Source: an uncultured Eggerthellaceae bacterium
GTDB taxonomy: Bacteria; Actinomycetota; Coriobacteriia; Coriobacteriales; Eggerthellaceae
NCBI GenBank assembly: GCA_934670115.1
Contig: CAKUOV010000036.1
Span: forward strand, 1-24,626
Length of the DNA stretch: 24,626 bases
Reading direction: 5' to 3'
In this document: positions 7,667-15,729 of the stretch, piece after piece
Position numbering within the stretch: position 1 is the stretch's first letter
How the letters are laid out: each line of letters starts with the position of its first letter
Position numbers and translations under genes: made by a program
Notes under the pieces: generated by a model
What the model was told of the DNA's origin: nothing
Databases searched by the model: none
The model's input: only the letters and a program-made list of their open reading frames with translations

Positions 7667-7773
7667 TGCTGCCTGCGGGCGAGCCGTATTCCTTCGGCTG
7701 CATGTCGAATTGTGCTGGGGCAGTCATCTTCCATGGCGAGTTGATAGCATTCGGGCGATTGGAAAAAGGAGCA

Positions 7774-7887
7774 AGGGAAGCGCTGATTAACGCGAAGTTT
7801 ATGGTAGGGACTTCGGTCCCTCTTTTTCGTGACCAGCGGCTTTGCCAATTATATGCAGTGGCTACCTGCTTTAATCAGCGCTTCCCT
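7774..7887. mobile_element. 114-bp mini-element with perfect 17-bp terminal inverted repeats
   Basis: AGGGAAGCGCTGATTAA at 7774-7790 is exactly complemented at 7871-7887. The interior has no gene but includes a textbook terminator (7806-7827). The layout is that of a solo miniature inverted-repeat element or deletion remnant of an insertion sequence. No clear target-site duplication flanks it. Confidence 0.6.
7806..7827 (+). terminator. Rho-independent terminator with UUCG-type tetraloop
   Basis: AGGGAC, TTCG loop, GTCCCT, then CTTTTT. The stem is six perfect pairs capped by the very stable TTCG loop. It lies inside the 114-bp mini-element. No plus-strand gene ends just before it. Confidence 0.7.
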
Positions 7888-7905
7888 AGGGGTGCTTGCA
7901 GACAA

Positions 7906-8877
7906 TTAGAGCCATGGCGGATTGCTATGGAAGAGCAGCTCATTCAGTAGTTTGTTTTTTTCGAAATCCCACTGCAAATACTCTTTGTGCCTGTTCAAGC
8001 CAGCTTTGCGGTTTATGGTTCTTGCTAGCCGTTCGAGTTCAGTTCCACTTCTGATGGATTTATCGGTGAATCGAACCACGTCGTATCCTGCTTCAAGCAT
8101 AAGATGGTCTCGTTTCTTGTCGCTTACGTGGTTATCCTCAATCCCGTGTTGGCTGCCGTCGTATTCAACGACAAGGTTCGCCTCGCGCCACACGATGTCG
8201 CCATGAAGAATCTGCTTTTCGCCGAAGTGAACCTTACTGGGCAGATTCACTTGTATTTCGTGGTTGAGCAGAGGTGCGGGCATACCAAATCCGCCTAGGC
8301 GGTGCGGGAGTGTTGCGGCGATAGCAAGAACCGATTCCCGCGGCGATGCTGAGCCGTCAAGCACGTATTGACAAGCTTTCCTAGCTAGCTTTATGCCAGC
8401 CATTCCGTTTGACTTATCAAGATATGCGGCAATCTTTTGCCTGGATGTAAGTGGATCACGCTTGTATTGAGTTTCCTCGTTGCTAATTCTTGCGTACGTG
8501 CCGCATAACTCCATGCCGTAAAGAACAAGTGCCTCAAAGGGCAGATAAGTCGCAGCCGCCAAGAAACAAAGTTCGGGACTTGCGACATAGGTGTCGTAAT
8601 TGATTCGCCTGAACGACCATTTGGGGTAACCTAAGCTGCGATGATGAAAAGAGGTATTTCCCACATGATGTTTGTTTTCTTCATTTGCCACTAAAACGTG
8701 CAGTGTCTCGTTTTCATCAAGGCCCAAAACCAAACGGCGGGCATCGTTCAGAGCGGCGGCGCTTTGGGTGTCCGACGGTGCGGGAATTGCTCGCGATTTC
8801 TTTGTTTCGTTCAGGTCGCGTCGCGACCAGTATTTGCTTGCGGTTTGATGGGAGAGAAAGATTCTTGGTGGGATCAT
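7906..8877 (-). CDS. DUF559-like endonuclease-fold protein
   Basis: 323 residues. The C-terminal third has a PD-(D/E)xK/Vsr-like nuclease core: Asp227 in HGDIVW and Glu238 with Asp240 in VVEYDGSQH, followed by KKRDHLMLEAGYDVVRF (253-270). Upstream, the S-P-R-E-S motif (Glu181) and PLLN (202-205) match a form of this family common in Coriobacteriia and other Actinobacteria. The N-terminal half (1-175) is unassigned. The start ATG at 8877 follows AAGGAG. Proteins of this type are multicopy and mostly uncharacterised; some lie with abortive-infection or mobile genes, but no partner gene is adjacent here. Its upstream region carries repeated TTTTGATAGC motifs, which may regulate it. It could instead be a decayed mobile-element cargo gene. 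Confidence 0.7.
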   Translation of the reverse strand: MIPPRIFLSHQTASKYWSRRDLNETKKSRAIPAPSDTQSAAALNDARRLVLGLDENETLHVLVANEENKHHVGNTSFHHRSLGYPKWSFRRINYDTYVASPELCFLAAATYLPFEALVLYGMELCGTYARISNEETQYKRDPLTSRQKIAAYLDKSNGMAGIKLARKACQYVLDGSASPRESVLAIAATLPHRLGGFGMPAPLLNHEIQVNLPSKVHFGEKQILHGDIVWREANLVVEYDGSQHGIEDNHVSDKKRDHLMLEAGYDVVRFTDKSIRSGTELERLARTINRKAGLNRHKEYLQWDFEKNKLLNELLFHSNPPWL

Positions 8878-8915
8878 GATGCTCCTTACTTTTTGACGGC
8901 ATCATGACACGCGCC

Positions 8916-8979
8916 GCTATCAAAATCCCATCAAAATGGGCTGAATCGCTATCAAAAAGTTGACAAAAAGCTATCAAAG
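8916..8979. promoter_or_regulatory. Cluster of TTTTGATAGC-type repeats upstream of the DUF559 gene
   Basis: On the plus strand GCTATCAAAA occurs at 8916 and 8948, GCTATCAAAG at 8970, and a variant within CCCATCAAAATGGG at 8928-8941, itself a 5-bp-arm palindrome. All lie 40-105 bases upstream of the DUF559 start codon and cover its likely promoter. Spacing is irregular (32 and 22 bases). They look like binding sites for a regulator. Confidence 0.5.
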
Positions 8980-9054
8980 TCGAATTTTGCGGGTGCGACG
9001 GTGTGAATTTGCTGGTCAGCGTGCTCGTGAGCATGGCCGCTAGAGAGACGACGC

Positions 9055-9088
9055 AGCCAACCGCTTGCGAAGCTGGGTTGGCTTTTTT
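9055..9088 (+). terminator. Strong compound terminator hairpin
   Basis: AGCCAACC (9055-9062) pairs with GGTTGGCT (9076-9083). An inner GCTT/AAGC stem extends it, and six T residues follow. It works only in the plus direction. No obvious plus-strand gene precedes it, although TTGACA at 8960-8965 could start a ~100-base transcript ending here. Confidence 0.65.
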
Positions 9089-9375
9089 GGCGTGGCGCAA
9101 CGAGCGGAAAGGTTGGATATCGATTGTTTTTGCGGCTGTCGGCTCTTGGGGCGTGCGACTGGGTCGCCTTTTCGTTGAGATGCTGTGCGATTAGGCGGCT
9201 GTTCTTTTCATGCGTGCGGCGGGATTGACGTTCGTGCGGTCCCTAGAATTCAGTCGGGATAATCTCTGGGGTGTGGACGGGGATTGAGCCATCAAACGCG
9301 CTGTCTGATGAAAGATAGTAGTGGGGTTTGGGATTTGAGCGAATGTTTGTAGGTCGTTTCCGCTCTTTTCAGTTT

Positions 9376-9591
9376 CATGTTGTCGAAAAATCAGCGCTAA
9401 AACGCGCAAATCGACGGTACGGGGCAGTTCGGGGAGGACTTGTTGCTCCGCTTGCCTCCAGACGGTTTCTGCGACCTGGGGTTTTGCTGGGTGTCGTTGG
9501 CCTCGATGGCTTCGGACGCCCCCTTTTCGCGCTTCCGACCTGCCCCGTACCGTTGATTTGTGCGTTTTCGGGACGAAAAAACGACAAGCTG
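9376..9591. repeat. 215-bp palindromic (MITE-like) element, copy 2
   Basis: Almost identical to copy 1 in the same orientation, with one extra base in the C/T run (CGCCCCCTTTTCGCG rather than CGCCCTTTTTCGCG) and a change at the right tip (CAAGCTG rather than CAAGATG). The near identity implies recent duplication or homogenisation. The flanking sequences are unrelated. Confidence 0.85.
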
Positions 9592-9948
9592 GTTAAGAAG
9601 CAAGGAGGGCGGGAGCAAGGAAGCGCTGACGGGCACGGGAAGCAGGGAGGGACAGGCATGGGGGAGAACGGACGGGCGTGGGGAAGCGTCGGGCCGATTG
9701 GGGCGCTGCACAAAGCGGGTAAGACATGGTGAAGAAGCAGGTGGTGGAAGGGGCGGGTCGATTCGCCAAGCGGCCGCTAGATTGTGGGCAGGGGAAGGTC
9801 GGGGTAGGCTGCTGGACAGCGAGTCGCGCGGCAAGGGAAGGGGAAGAAACGCAGGTCCGTGGGTGTCTGCTTGCCGCGCCTCATCTCGCGGGCCGTCCCG
9901 AAGAAAGAAACGCAGGCTCGCAGGCGCCGACACAATCGTTCTGAAATA
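9592..9948. other. Purine-rich non-coding stretch
   Basis: About 300 bases strongly enriched in G and A on the plus strand (GGGGAAG, GGAGGG, GAAGAAACGCAGG repeats). Open frames here are low-complexity and lack ribosome sites. I see no gene. Confidence 0.5.
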
Positions 9949-9978
9949 GTTCCGAGTTTGTTCCGAATAAGTTACAAT
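9949..9978 (+). promoter_or_regulatory. Promoter of the beta-helix/peptide operon with three period-11 repeats
   Basis: GTTCCGA at 9949, GTTCCGA at 9960 and GTTACAA at 9971 are exactly 11 bases apart, placing them on one face of the helix. The last overlaps a -10-like TACAAT (9973-9978). The outer two are 22 bases apart, which is similar to the spacing of LytTR-type response-regulator sites. Repeat number and overlap with the -10 suggest a regulator site; its identity is not known. Confidence 0.4.
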
Positions 9979-10078
9979 TTCGCAATTTCTGACCTCATTT
10001 AGCCCCCAAAAATCGATTGTTCTGCTATCATTAGAACCTATTGTTTTTGCTTAAGTGTTATTGAATCGAGGTGACATT

Positions 10079-10225
10079 GTGGCTGAATCAGAAACGGGCG
10101 AATCCGCCGTTTCGAAGCAAGATGAAGCCATTTGCGCCGTCAGCCGCACATCGCGCCTTGGGTCAAGTTGTATCAACAGAGGGGTGCCTTCCGAAATGCG
10201 GGGGCGCCCCTCTGCTTTTCCGTGA
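10079..10225 (+). CDS. Possible 48-residue leader ORF
   Basis: GTG start 7 bases after GAGG, with a stop at 10223-10225. The product begins MAESETGESAVSKQDEAICA and has no recognisable domain. Its 3' part overlaps the hairpin at 10178-10219, so if translated it could act as a leader peptide affecting termination before the beta-helix gene. It may equally be chance. Confidence 0.25.
   Translation: MAESETGESAVSKQDEAICAVSRTSRLGSSCINRGVPSEMRGRPSAFP
10178..10219 (+). terminator. Terminator or attenuator in the leader of the beta-helix gene
   Basis: AGAGGGGTGCC (10178-10188) pairs over 11 positions, with one G-U, with GGCGCCCCTCT (10203-10213), followed by GCTTTTCC. It lies between the likely promoter at 9950-9978 and the beta-helix start at 10350. 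An upstream hairpin (GAAACGG/CCGTTTC around 10090-10113) precedes it. Confidence 0.55.
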
Positions 10226-10349
10226 ATAAAGCCAGGTCGCGGCACATAATCCCACCAAACAAACTGTTTCCTGCCAATGCCGTAACGGCGGGAATGGAGA
10301 TACAAAGCAATTATCGGAAACAAGGAAAAGAAAGGAAGATGCGAAAGAC

Positions 10350-13300
10350 ATGAAAGCAAGTAATGCAAACAAAGTCATCTCGGTTTTGCTGAGCGTTGCC
10401 ATGTGCCCCATGATGGTGCCTACCGCAGCGTTCGCGGCCGACGACGGCGCAGCATCGGGTGCTTCCACCGCGGTCGAGCAGGCTCAGCCCGCCGATCAGG
10501 CAGAAGCCTCGGGCACGGGCGCAAGCTCGGGCAATACGCTTGCCGCGCAGTCCGAAACCGCGGGCGAAGCGGCAGCTGGCGAAGCGGCAGCACCTGCAGC
10601 CGAAGCGGCTGGCGAAGCGTCCGGCGCTGCGACTACTGCGGCCCCTGCAGCAGCTGGCGAAGCGTCCGGCGAAGCAGCGGATCCTGCGGCTGAAACCGGC
10701 GAAGAAGGTACCGAGGCGGCGATTGCGGAAGTTGGCGGCACGAGCTATCCCAGCTTGCAGGCGGCAATTGACGCTGCGTCGCGCAATGCAACGGTGAAGT
10801 TGCTGGCCGATACGAGGGAGAACGTCACAATCTCCACGTATGGCGTCACGCTCGATTTGAACGGTCACACGCTTAACGGCAGCACGGGCGAGCGCAAGCC
10901 AGCGCTGACCGTTACTGCTCGCGTCACCGTTATGGACTCTAGCGCAGCTCAGACGGGCACCATCATGCGTGAGGACACCTTTGAAAACTCTGGTGTTTCC
11001 TCCCACTACGTCATTGACGTCCAGGGCGGTGATAGTGGCTGGCTGTTCTTCCAGAGTGGCACCGTCAAGAACGATAGCGGCGCTGGTGGAACGAAGGGCG
11101 CGTCCCTTGTGCGCGTTGGCGACGACAGCAAGCCTGGTGTGCCGGGCCTGACCATTAGCGGTGGTACGTTCACGCAGGATAACTTCATTGTCCTTAAGTG
11201 CGACCATGGCAATCTTTACGTTAAGGGCGGTGAAATCAATTCCGCGAACAGCTACGCGGTTCAAAACTGGAAGAATACTACCATCGAGGACAATGCGGTC
11301 ATCAACGGTAACGTTTCGACGTGGACATACGATGGAGCGGGCTCCTCGCTTACGATTGCCGATGGCATCGTCAACGGTAACGTCGAATCGGTGACCTACG
11401 ATGGCGTCGAGGGCAAACCGGCGAAGGTGGCAATCACGGGTGGCACCGTCAACGGTTCTCTTAAGACGGTTGACTACAGCACGGGTACCACTTCTAACGA
11501 CCCCACAAAGGCAACGATCGAGGTCACGGCTGGTACGTTCAGCGCCGATCCGTCCCGCTATCTGGTTGAAGGCTCCGCTGCTACCCCGAACGCCGACGGC
11601 ACGTACGGCGTGGCAAAGGCCTACCTTGCTCAGGTTGGTGAAACCAGCTACTACACCATGGACGAGGCGTTCAAGGCTCAGACCGAAAATGGTGGCGTCA
11701 TCACCATGCTGCGCGACTACACCACGGGTAGCACGTTCAACTCCGGAAGCATCGCTCGCGTGGTTGACCTGAACAGCCACACCTGGACGTGCACGGGAAT
11801 CGATGCGAATTCCGCGGCGTTCGAAATCAATTATTCCGATGCGTCGCTTACGGTGAAGAACGGCAAGATTGTAAGTTCGCAGCTCATCGGTCTGATTCCG
11901 TCTGCCTCGGGCGGCACTATCACCTACAACAACTCTGCCCTTACGTTCGAGAACGTTGAGGCAAGCACCACCGCCACGAGCGGCATCGAGACGAACGGCA
12001 ACAACGCGAACGACACCGTTGTCCTGAAGGACAGCACGCTCAACGTTCCCAACGGTTTTGGCATTTACTTCCCCAGCAGCGGAACGCTGACCATCGACAA
12101 CTCCACGATCAACGCGAAGACGATGGGTGCGCAGGTGTGCTCCGGAAACCTGAACGTTACTGCTGGTAGCGCGATTACGGTGTCGGGCGACCCGGTTGAG
12201 AAGCTCGAGGGCGACGGCGCTATTCAGGACGGCGCGGCAATTTCCATTGTCAACCGCGCTGGCTACAAGGGTCTTGGCCAGATTGCCATCACCGGCGGCA
12301 CCTTCACGGCGAAGGCTGGCAATGCAGCTCTTAAGGCCTACACCTGGGATTCTTCGGCGAAGCAGGAGTCGGCTTTCGACAACTCCGCTAAGACGGTCGC
12401 TGTTTCCGGCGGTACGTTCTCGGCTGCGGTTGCTTCCGATTTGTGCGCTGAAGGCTACGCACCTGTTGCGAACGCCGATGGCACGTATAGCGTAGCTGAA
12501 GTTGCTCCTGCGGCGGTTGCGGAAGTAAACGGCACGAGCTATCCTAGCTTGCAGGCTGCCATCGATGCAGCTGAGGATGGCCAGACCGTCACGCTGCTGA
12601 CGGATGTGGCAGACTGCGGCAGCATCGCCATCAGCAAGAACATCACGCTTGAGGGTAATGGCCACACTATTTCCGGCAATTCCAGCATCTCCGTGAATAT
12701 GCCCGGTAATGCGACCGCGGATGTGACCATCCACAACGTGAACTTCAAGGATATTGCCAACAGCAATAAGCTTTCCGCATTCTACTTCTCCCAAGTCAAA
12801 GGCAAACTGACCATCACCGACTGCACCTTCGACAGCATCGAGTACGAGGCGATTCAAATCACGCCGATGGAGGGTGCGGAGATCAACATCAGCAACAACA
12901 TGTTCAAGGCCAAGGCTGACGGCACGCAGGTGCGCCATATCCACATCGAGATGGCTTATGGTAGCGGATTTGACTGCGAGGGCCAGAACATCAAGCTGAC
13001 GGTCACGGATAACCAGCTGCACGGCACTGTGAGCGGCGACGCCAGCATGGGCATCTGGTGGGTCGGCACCGACAGCACGCTGAAGGTGGACGGCAACTAC
13101 ATGGAGCACCCTGAGACGGTGTCCATCACGCTGGCGAACAGCGGTGTATACTACAACAGAGGTGACCTTATCTACCCGGCGAGAAGCAAGGCAGATGTGG
13201 ACGTGGATGACCTGATGCCCGCCGCCGTTGTGGCGGATAAGGCCAGCGGCGAATCCAAGATCCACGCATACAGCTCCCTGGCCGAAGCCGTTGCGTCAGC

Positions 13301-15497
13301 TCAGGATGGCCAGACCGTGACCCTGCTGGCGGACGCCACCGAGGACGTGGCCATCAGCAAGAACATTACCCTCGATTTGGGCGGCAAGACCCTGACGAAC
13401 ACGAACGCTGGCAAGGCGACGCTGACCATCGCGAAGGGTGCTACGGCTACCGTGAAGAACGGTAACGTTATTGGTGGCACGGGCTACTACACCATCGATA
13501 ACTACGGCACAGCCACGCTCGAAGATGCCACGGCTACGGCGGGCAACACGGATTCCTCTATGATTAGAAACGATGGCACGCTGACCATCGAGAGCGGTTC
13601 GTATTCGGGTGGTCTGAACGTTGTGAAGAGCGAGGAAGACTCGACGCTCACCATCAACGGTGGCAAGTTCGAGTTGAGCTATGCAACGTCGCAGGGTTAT
13701 ACCGGCGTTATTTATACCTACGGTAACGCGACGATTACTGGCGGTGAGTTTATTTGCAGCGCAGCTTATCTCAAATGGGCTCATCCGCAGTGTGTTGCGA
13801 CCGGCATGGTGGAGGGGCATCCGTCTTCCACGAAGATTACGGGTGGCACGTTTACTAATACCTTCACGGATACGGTCCAGAACATATTCCATGGTGTTGG
13901 CAAAGCTACCAGCGATAACTTCGAAGTATCCGGCGGTACGTTCAACAAGGAGGTTTCCGAAGGCTATTGCGCCGATGGCTTCATTCCCACCAAGAACGCG
14001 GATGGCACCTATGGCGTCAAGGAAGGCCACTATGTTGCCCAGGTCGGCAGCACCAAGTACGAGACGCTGGCCGATGCGATTCGTCTGGCCGCAAAGGGCA
14101 AGACCATCCAGCTGCTGAATGACACCACGGAAAACATCACGATTGCAGCGACGAAGCAAATCACGCTTGACCTGAACGGTTACACCCTTGACGGTGGCAC
14201 GGGCAACACGAACGCGACCATCCTGAACGAGGGCACCTTGACCATCACTGACACGAGCGCTGGCAAAACCGGCACCATAAAGCGTGATGATCAGGGCGTC
14301 GCGGGCGAGACCAGCTATTACGTCATTGACAACAATGGCACGATGGTCATCGACCAGGCGAACGTCGTGAACAACTCCGGTGCCAAGGGCTCTTCTCTGA
14401 TCCGCAATGGCGGCGTGGATAATGTATCGTCGCTCACCATCAACGGCGGCACGTTCGAGCAGCAGAACTTCATTGCTGTTAAGAACGACGGCAATGGCGA
14501 GCTCACTATCAACGGTGGCACGCTGACCAGCAAGCAATCCGTTGTTCAGAACTGGAACAAGGCTCAGATTCTGGGCGGCAACCTGACGGGTATCATTTGG
14601 ACGGACTCCTGGACCGAAGCGGGTACGATTGGCGAAACCGTCATCGGTGGCGCCGCTCAATTCACTGGCACGATCTACATGGACGTCACGAGCCCCAATC
14701 CTTCGACCTTGAAGATTGAAGGCGGTAAGCTCAATGTCACCAAGTGGGCGGTGACCAGCGCTGCAGCTGCAGCAGATGCCACTATCGCAGTTTCTGGCGG
14801 CACCTTCACGGCCGCTGTCCCCGAGGACTACTGCGCCGCGGGTTATGCTCCTACCGCTAATGCCGACGGCACGTACGGTGTCAAGCTTGCCGAAGGCGCG
14901 TACCTGCTGCAGGATTACCGCAGCGGCGACCAGGCCTCTTGGACGTATCCGACCCAGGATGGCATGGCGTTTGCCGGTTGGTACAAGGATGCTGCGTTCG
15001 AGACCCCTTGCACCGAAAGTGATGTTGAAGGCGCTGCTTACGCCAAGTTCGTCAAGATCACCGATCTGTTGCAGTTCCGCGGCGGTTCGTTGAGGATGGA
15101 CGTTGCTCAGCCTTCTGAGCTTACGTGGCTGCGCTTTGGTTACACCATGGCTCTTCCCGAGGGCGCAAGTTTTGTTGAGAACGGCTGGTACTTCAAGAAG
15201 GTCACGACATCTCAGCCGACGGATGTTCGCAAGTTGGCAAACAACAATGTTTTGAACATTGATGGAACCATTACCGCAAATCTTGTATTTACCGGGGTGA
15301 CAACAAACTATTATTCTGCTAGCTTTAGTGAGAAGGCATTCGTCAAGTATGTAACGGCTGATGGAACTACCGTTGAAGCCGTTGAGAGCGATTATCAGGT
15401 GCGTTCGGTACTTGACGTTGCTGATGTAATTCTTGCGCATCCTATGGCAAGCAAGGCCGAAAAGGATTATGCTACGCAAATCAAGGCCGCGGTCTAG
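10350..15497 (+). CDS. Giant secreted beta-helix protein with five repeated modules
   Basis: 1,715 residues. A signal peptide (MKASNANKVISVLLSVAMC, cleavage near AAFAAD) is followed by an Ala/Glu/Gly-rich linker to about 124. Five modules begin near residues 125, 425, 723, 960 and 1228. Each opens with a form of V-x-G-T-S-Y-x-S-L-x-A-A-I-D-A-A, then T-V-x-L-L-x-D and I-T-L-D-L-N-G-H-T-L, and continues as a right-handed parallel beta-helix with many G-G-T-F turns. Modules 1, 2, 4 and 5 close with NADGTYGV or a variant. Residues ~1518-1715 contain a Flg_new/InlB-like repeat (FAGWYKDAAFETPC) and a unique tail. There is no LPXTG motif and no C-terminal membrane segment, so surface retention is unexplained. 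It is probably an adhesin or glycan-binding surface protein. A 42-residue peptide gene follows after 15 bases, probably in the same transcript. Confidence 0.9.
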   Translation: MKASNANKVISVLLSVAMCPMMVPTAAFAADDGAASGASTAVEQAQPADQAEASGTGASSGNTLAAQSETAGEAAAGEAAAPAAEAAGEASGAATTAAPAAAGEASGEAADPAAETGEEGTEAAIAEVGGTSYPSLQAAIDAASRNATVKLLADTRENVTISTYGVTLDLNGHTLNGSTGERKPALTVTARVTVMDSSAAQTGTIMREDTFENSGVSSHYVIDVQGGDSGWLFFQSGTVKNDSGAGGTKGASLVRVGDDSKPGVPGLTISGGTFTQDNFIVLKCDHGNLYVKGGEINSANSYAVQNWKNTTIEDNAVINGNVSTWTYDGAGSSLTIADGIVNGNVESVTYDGVEGKPAKVAITGGTVNGSLKTVDYSTGTTSNDPTKATIEVTAGTFSADPSRYLVEGSAATPNADGTYGVAKAYLAQVGETSYYTMDEAFKAQTENGGVITMLRDYTTGSTFNSGSIARVVDLNSHTWTCTGIDANSAAFEINYSDASLTVKNGKIVSSQLIGLIPSASGGTITYNNSALTFENVEASTTATSGIETNGNNANDTVVLKDSTLNVPNGFGIYFPSSGTLTIDNSTINAKTMGAQVCSGNLNVTAGSAITVSGDPVEKLEGDGAIQDGAAISIVNRAGYKGLGQIAITGGTFTAKAGNAALKAYTWDSSAKQESAFDNSAKTVAVSGGTFSAAVASDLCAEGYAPVANADGTYSVAEVAPAAVAEVNGTSYPSLQAAIDAAEDGQTVTLLTDVADCGSIAISKNITLEGNGHTISGNSSISVNMPGNATADVTIHNVNFKDIANSNKLSAFYFSQVKGKLTITDCTFDSIEYEAIQITPMEGAEINISNNMFKAKADGTQVRHIHIEMAYGSGFDCEGQNIKLTVTDNQLHGTVSGDASMGIWWVGTDSTLKVDGNYMEHPETVSITLANSGVYYNRGDLIYPARSKADVDVDDLMPAAVVADKASGESKIHAYSSLAEAVASAQDGQTVTLLADATEDVAISKNITLDLGGKTLTNTNAGKATLTIAKGATATVKNGNVIGGTGYYTIDNYGTATLEDATATAGNTDSSMIRNDGTLTIESGSYSGGLNVVKSEEDSTLTINGGKFELSYATSQGYTGVIYTYGNATITGGEFICSAAYLKWAHPQCVATGMVEGHPSSTKITGGTFTNTFTDTVQNIFHGVGKATSDNFEVSGGTFNKEVSEGYCADGFIPTKNADGTYGVKEGHYVAQVGSTKYETLADAIRLAAKGKTIQLLNDTTENITIAATKQITLDLNGYTLDGGTGNTNATILNEGTLTITDTSAGKTGTIKRDDQGVAGETSYYVIDNNGTMVIDQANVVNNSGAKGSSLIRNGGVDNVSSLTINGGTFEQQNFIAVKNDGNGELTINGGTLTSKQSVVQNWNKAQILGGNLTGIIWTDSWTEAGTIGETVIGGAAQFTGTIYMDVTSPNPSTLKIEGGKLNVTKWAVTSAAAAADATIAVSGGTFTAAVPEDYCAAGYAPTANADGTYGVKLAEGAYLLQDYRSGDQASWTYPTQDGMAFAGWYKDAAFETPCTESDVEGAAYAKFVKITDLLQFRGGSLRMDVAQPSELTWLRFGYTMALPEGASFVENGWYFKKVTTSQPTDVRKLANNNVLNIDGTITANLVFTGVTTNYYSASFSEKAFVKYVTADGTTVEAVESDYQVRSVLDVADVILAHPMASKAEKDYATQIKAAV

Positions 15498-15512
15498 AAG
15501 AGGAACAAAGAA

Positions 15513-15641
15513 ATGCAGAAGAAATATGAAAGTCCCGAGATGGATGTCATCGAGTTGGAAGACCGCGACGTTATTGTTGCGTCTATCGTTCCCGGCCCTG
15601 GTGACACCGATGTTGATCCGGGCGGTGACGGCGGCTGGTAA
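15513..15641 (+). CDS. Candidate RiPP precursor peptide, 42 residues
   Basis: ATG at 15513 is preceded by AAGAGGA 8-9 bases upstream. The leader-like part (1-24) has Lys3-Lys4-Tyr5-Glu6-x-Pro8, then D-V-I-E-L-E (11-16) and D-V-I-V-A-S (19-24). The tail (25-42) is P27-G-P-G-D, D33-V-D-P, G37-G-D-G-G and terminal Trp42. From memory, short ORFs with a Y-E-x-P leader and a DVI-x-x-S motif are common, unannotated genes in gut Firmicutes and Coriobacteria. V22-A-S24 fits the -3/-1 rule of signal-peptidase-type cleavage, and the cluster encodes such a protease. PqqD, kinase, nucleotidyltransferase and exporter genes lie within 6 kb. It is translated right behind the beta-helix gene. The role as a precursor is inferred; the modification is unknown. 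Confidence 0.7.
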   Translation: MQKKYESPEMDVIELEDRDVIVASIVPGPGDTDVDPGGDGGW

Positions 15642-15729
15642 TCCTTGTGGCGTTTTGCCATGTCGGATGAGGGCTTGTTAGGGTATTTTGTGTTTAGCAT
15701 TCCCAAGCAGCTAGTCGTTAGGTATTCCG

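Noticed and set aside
7558..7950. Frames on both strands around the 114-bp mini-element
   Set aside because: Overlapping frames on both strands, interrupted by a terminator hairpin, with no domain or ribosome site.
9003..9194. 63-codon plus-strand ORF
   Set aside because: It is split by a strong terminator hairpin at 9055-9088 and has no ribosome site.
9592..9949. Several plus- and minus-strand ORFs in purine-rich DNA
   Set aside because: Low-complexity products, no ribosome sites, and overlap on both strands; composition explains the open frames.
10311..13265. A 984-codon open frame on the minus strand opposite the beta-helix gene (and 727 codons at 13296-15479)
   Set aside because: They mirror a long gene with strongly biased third positions. 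The products are Arg/Val/His-rich strings without domains, and the plus-strand protein has a signal peptide and clear repeated modules.
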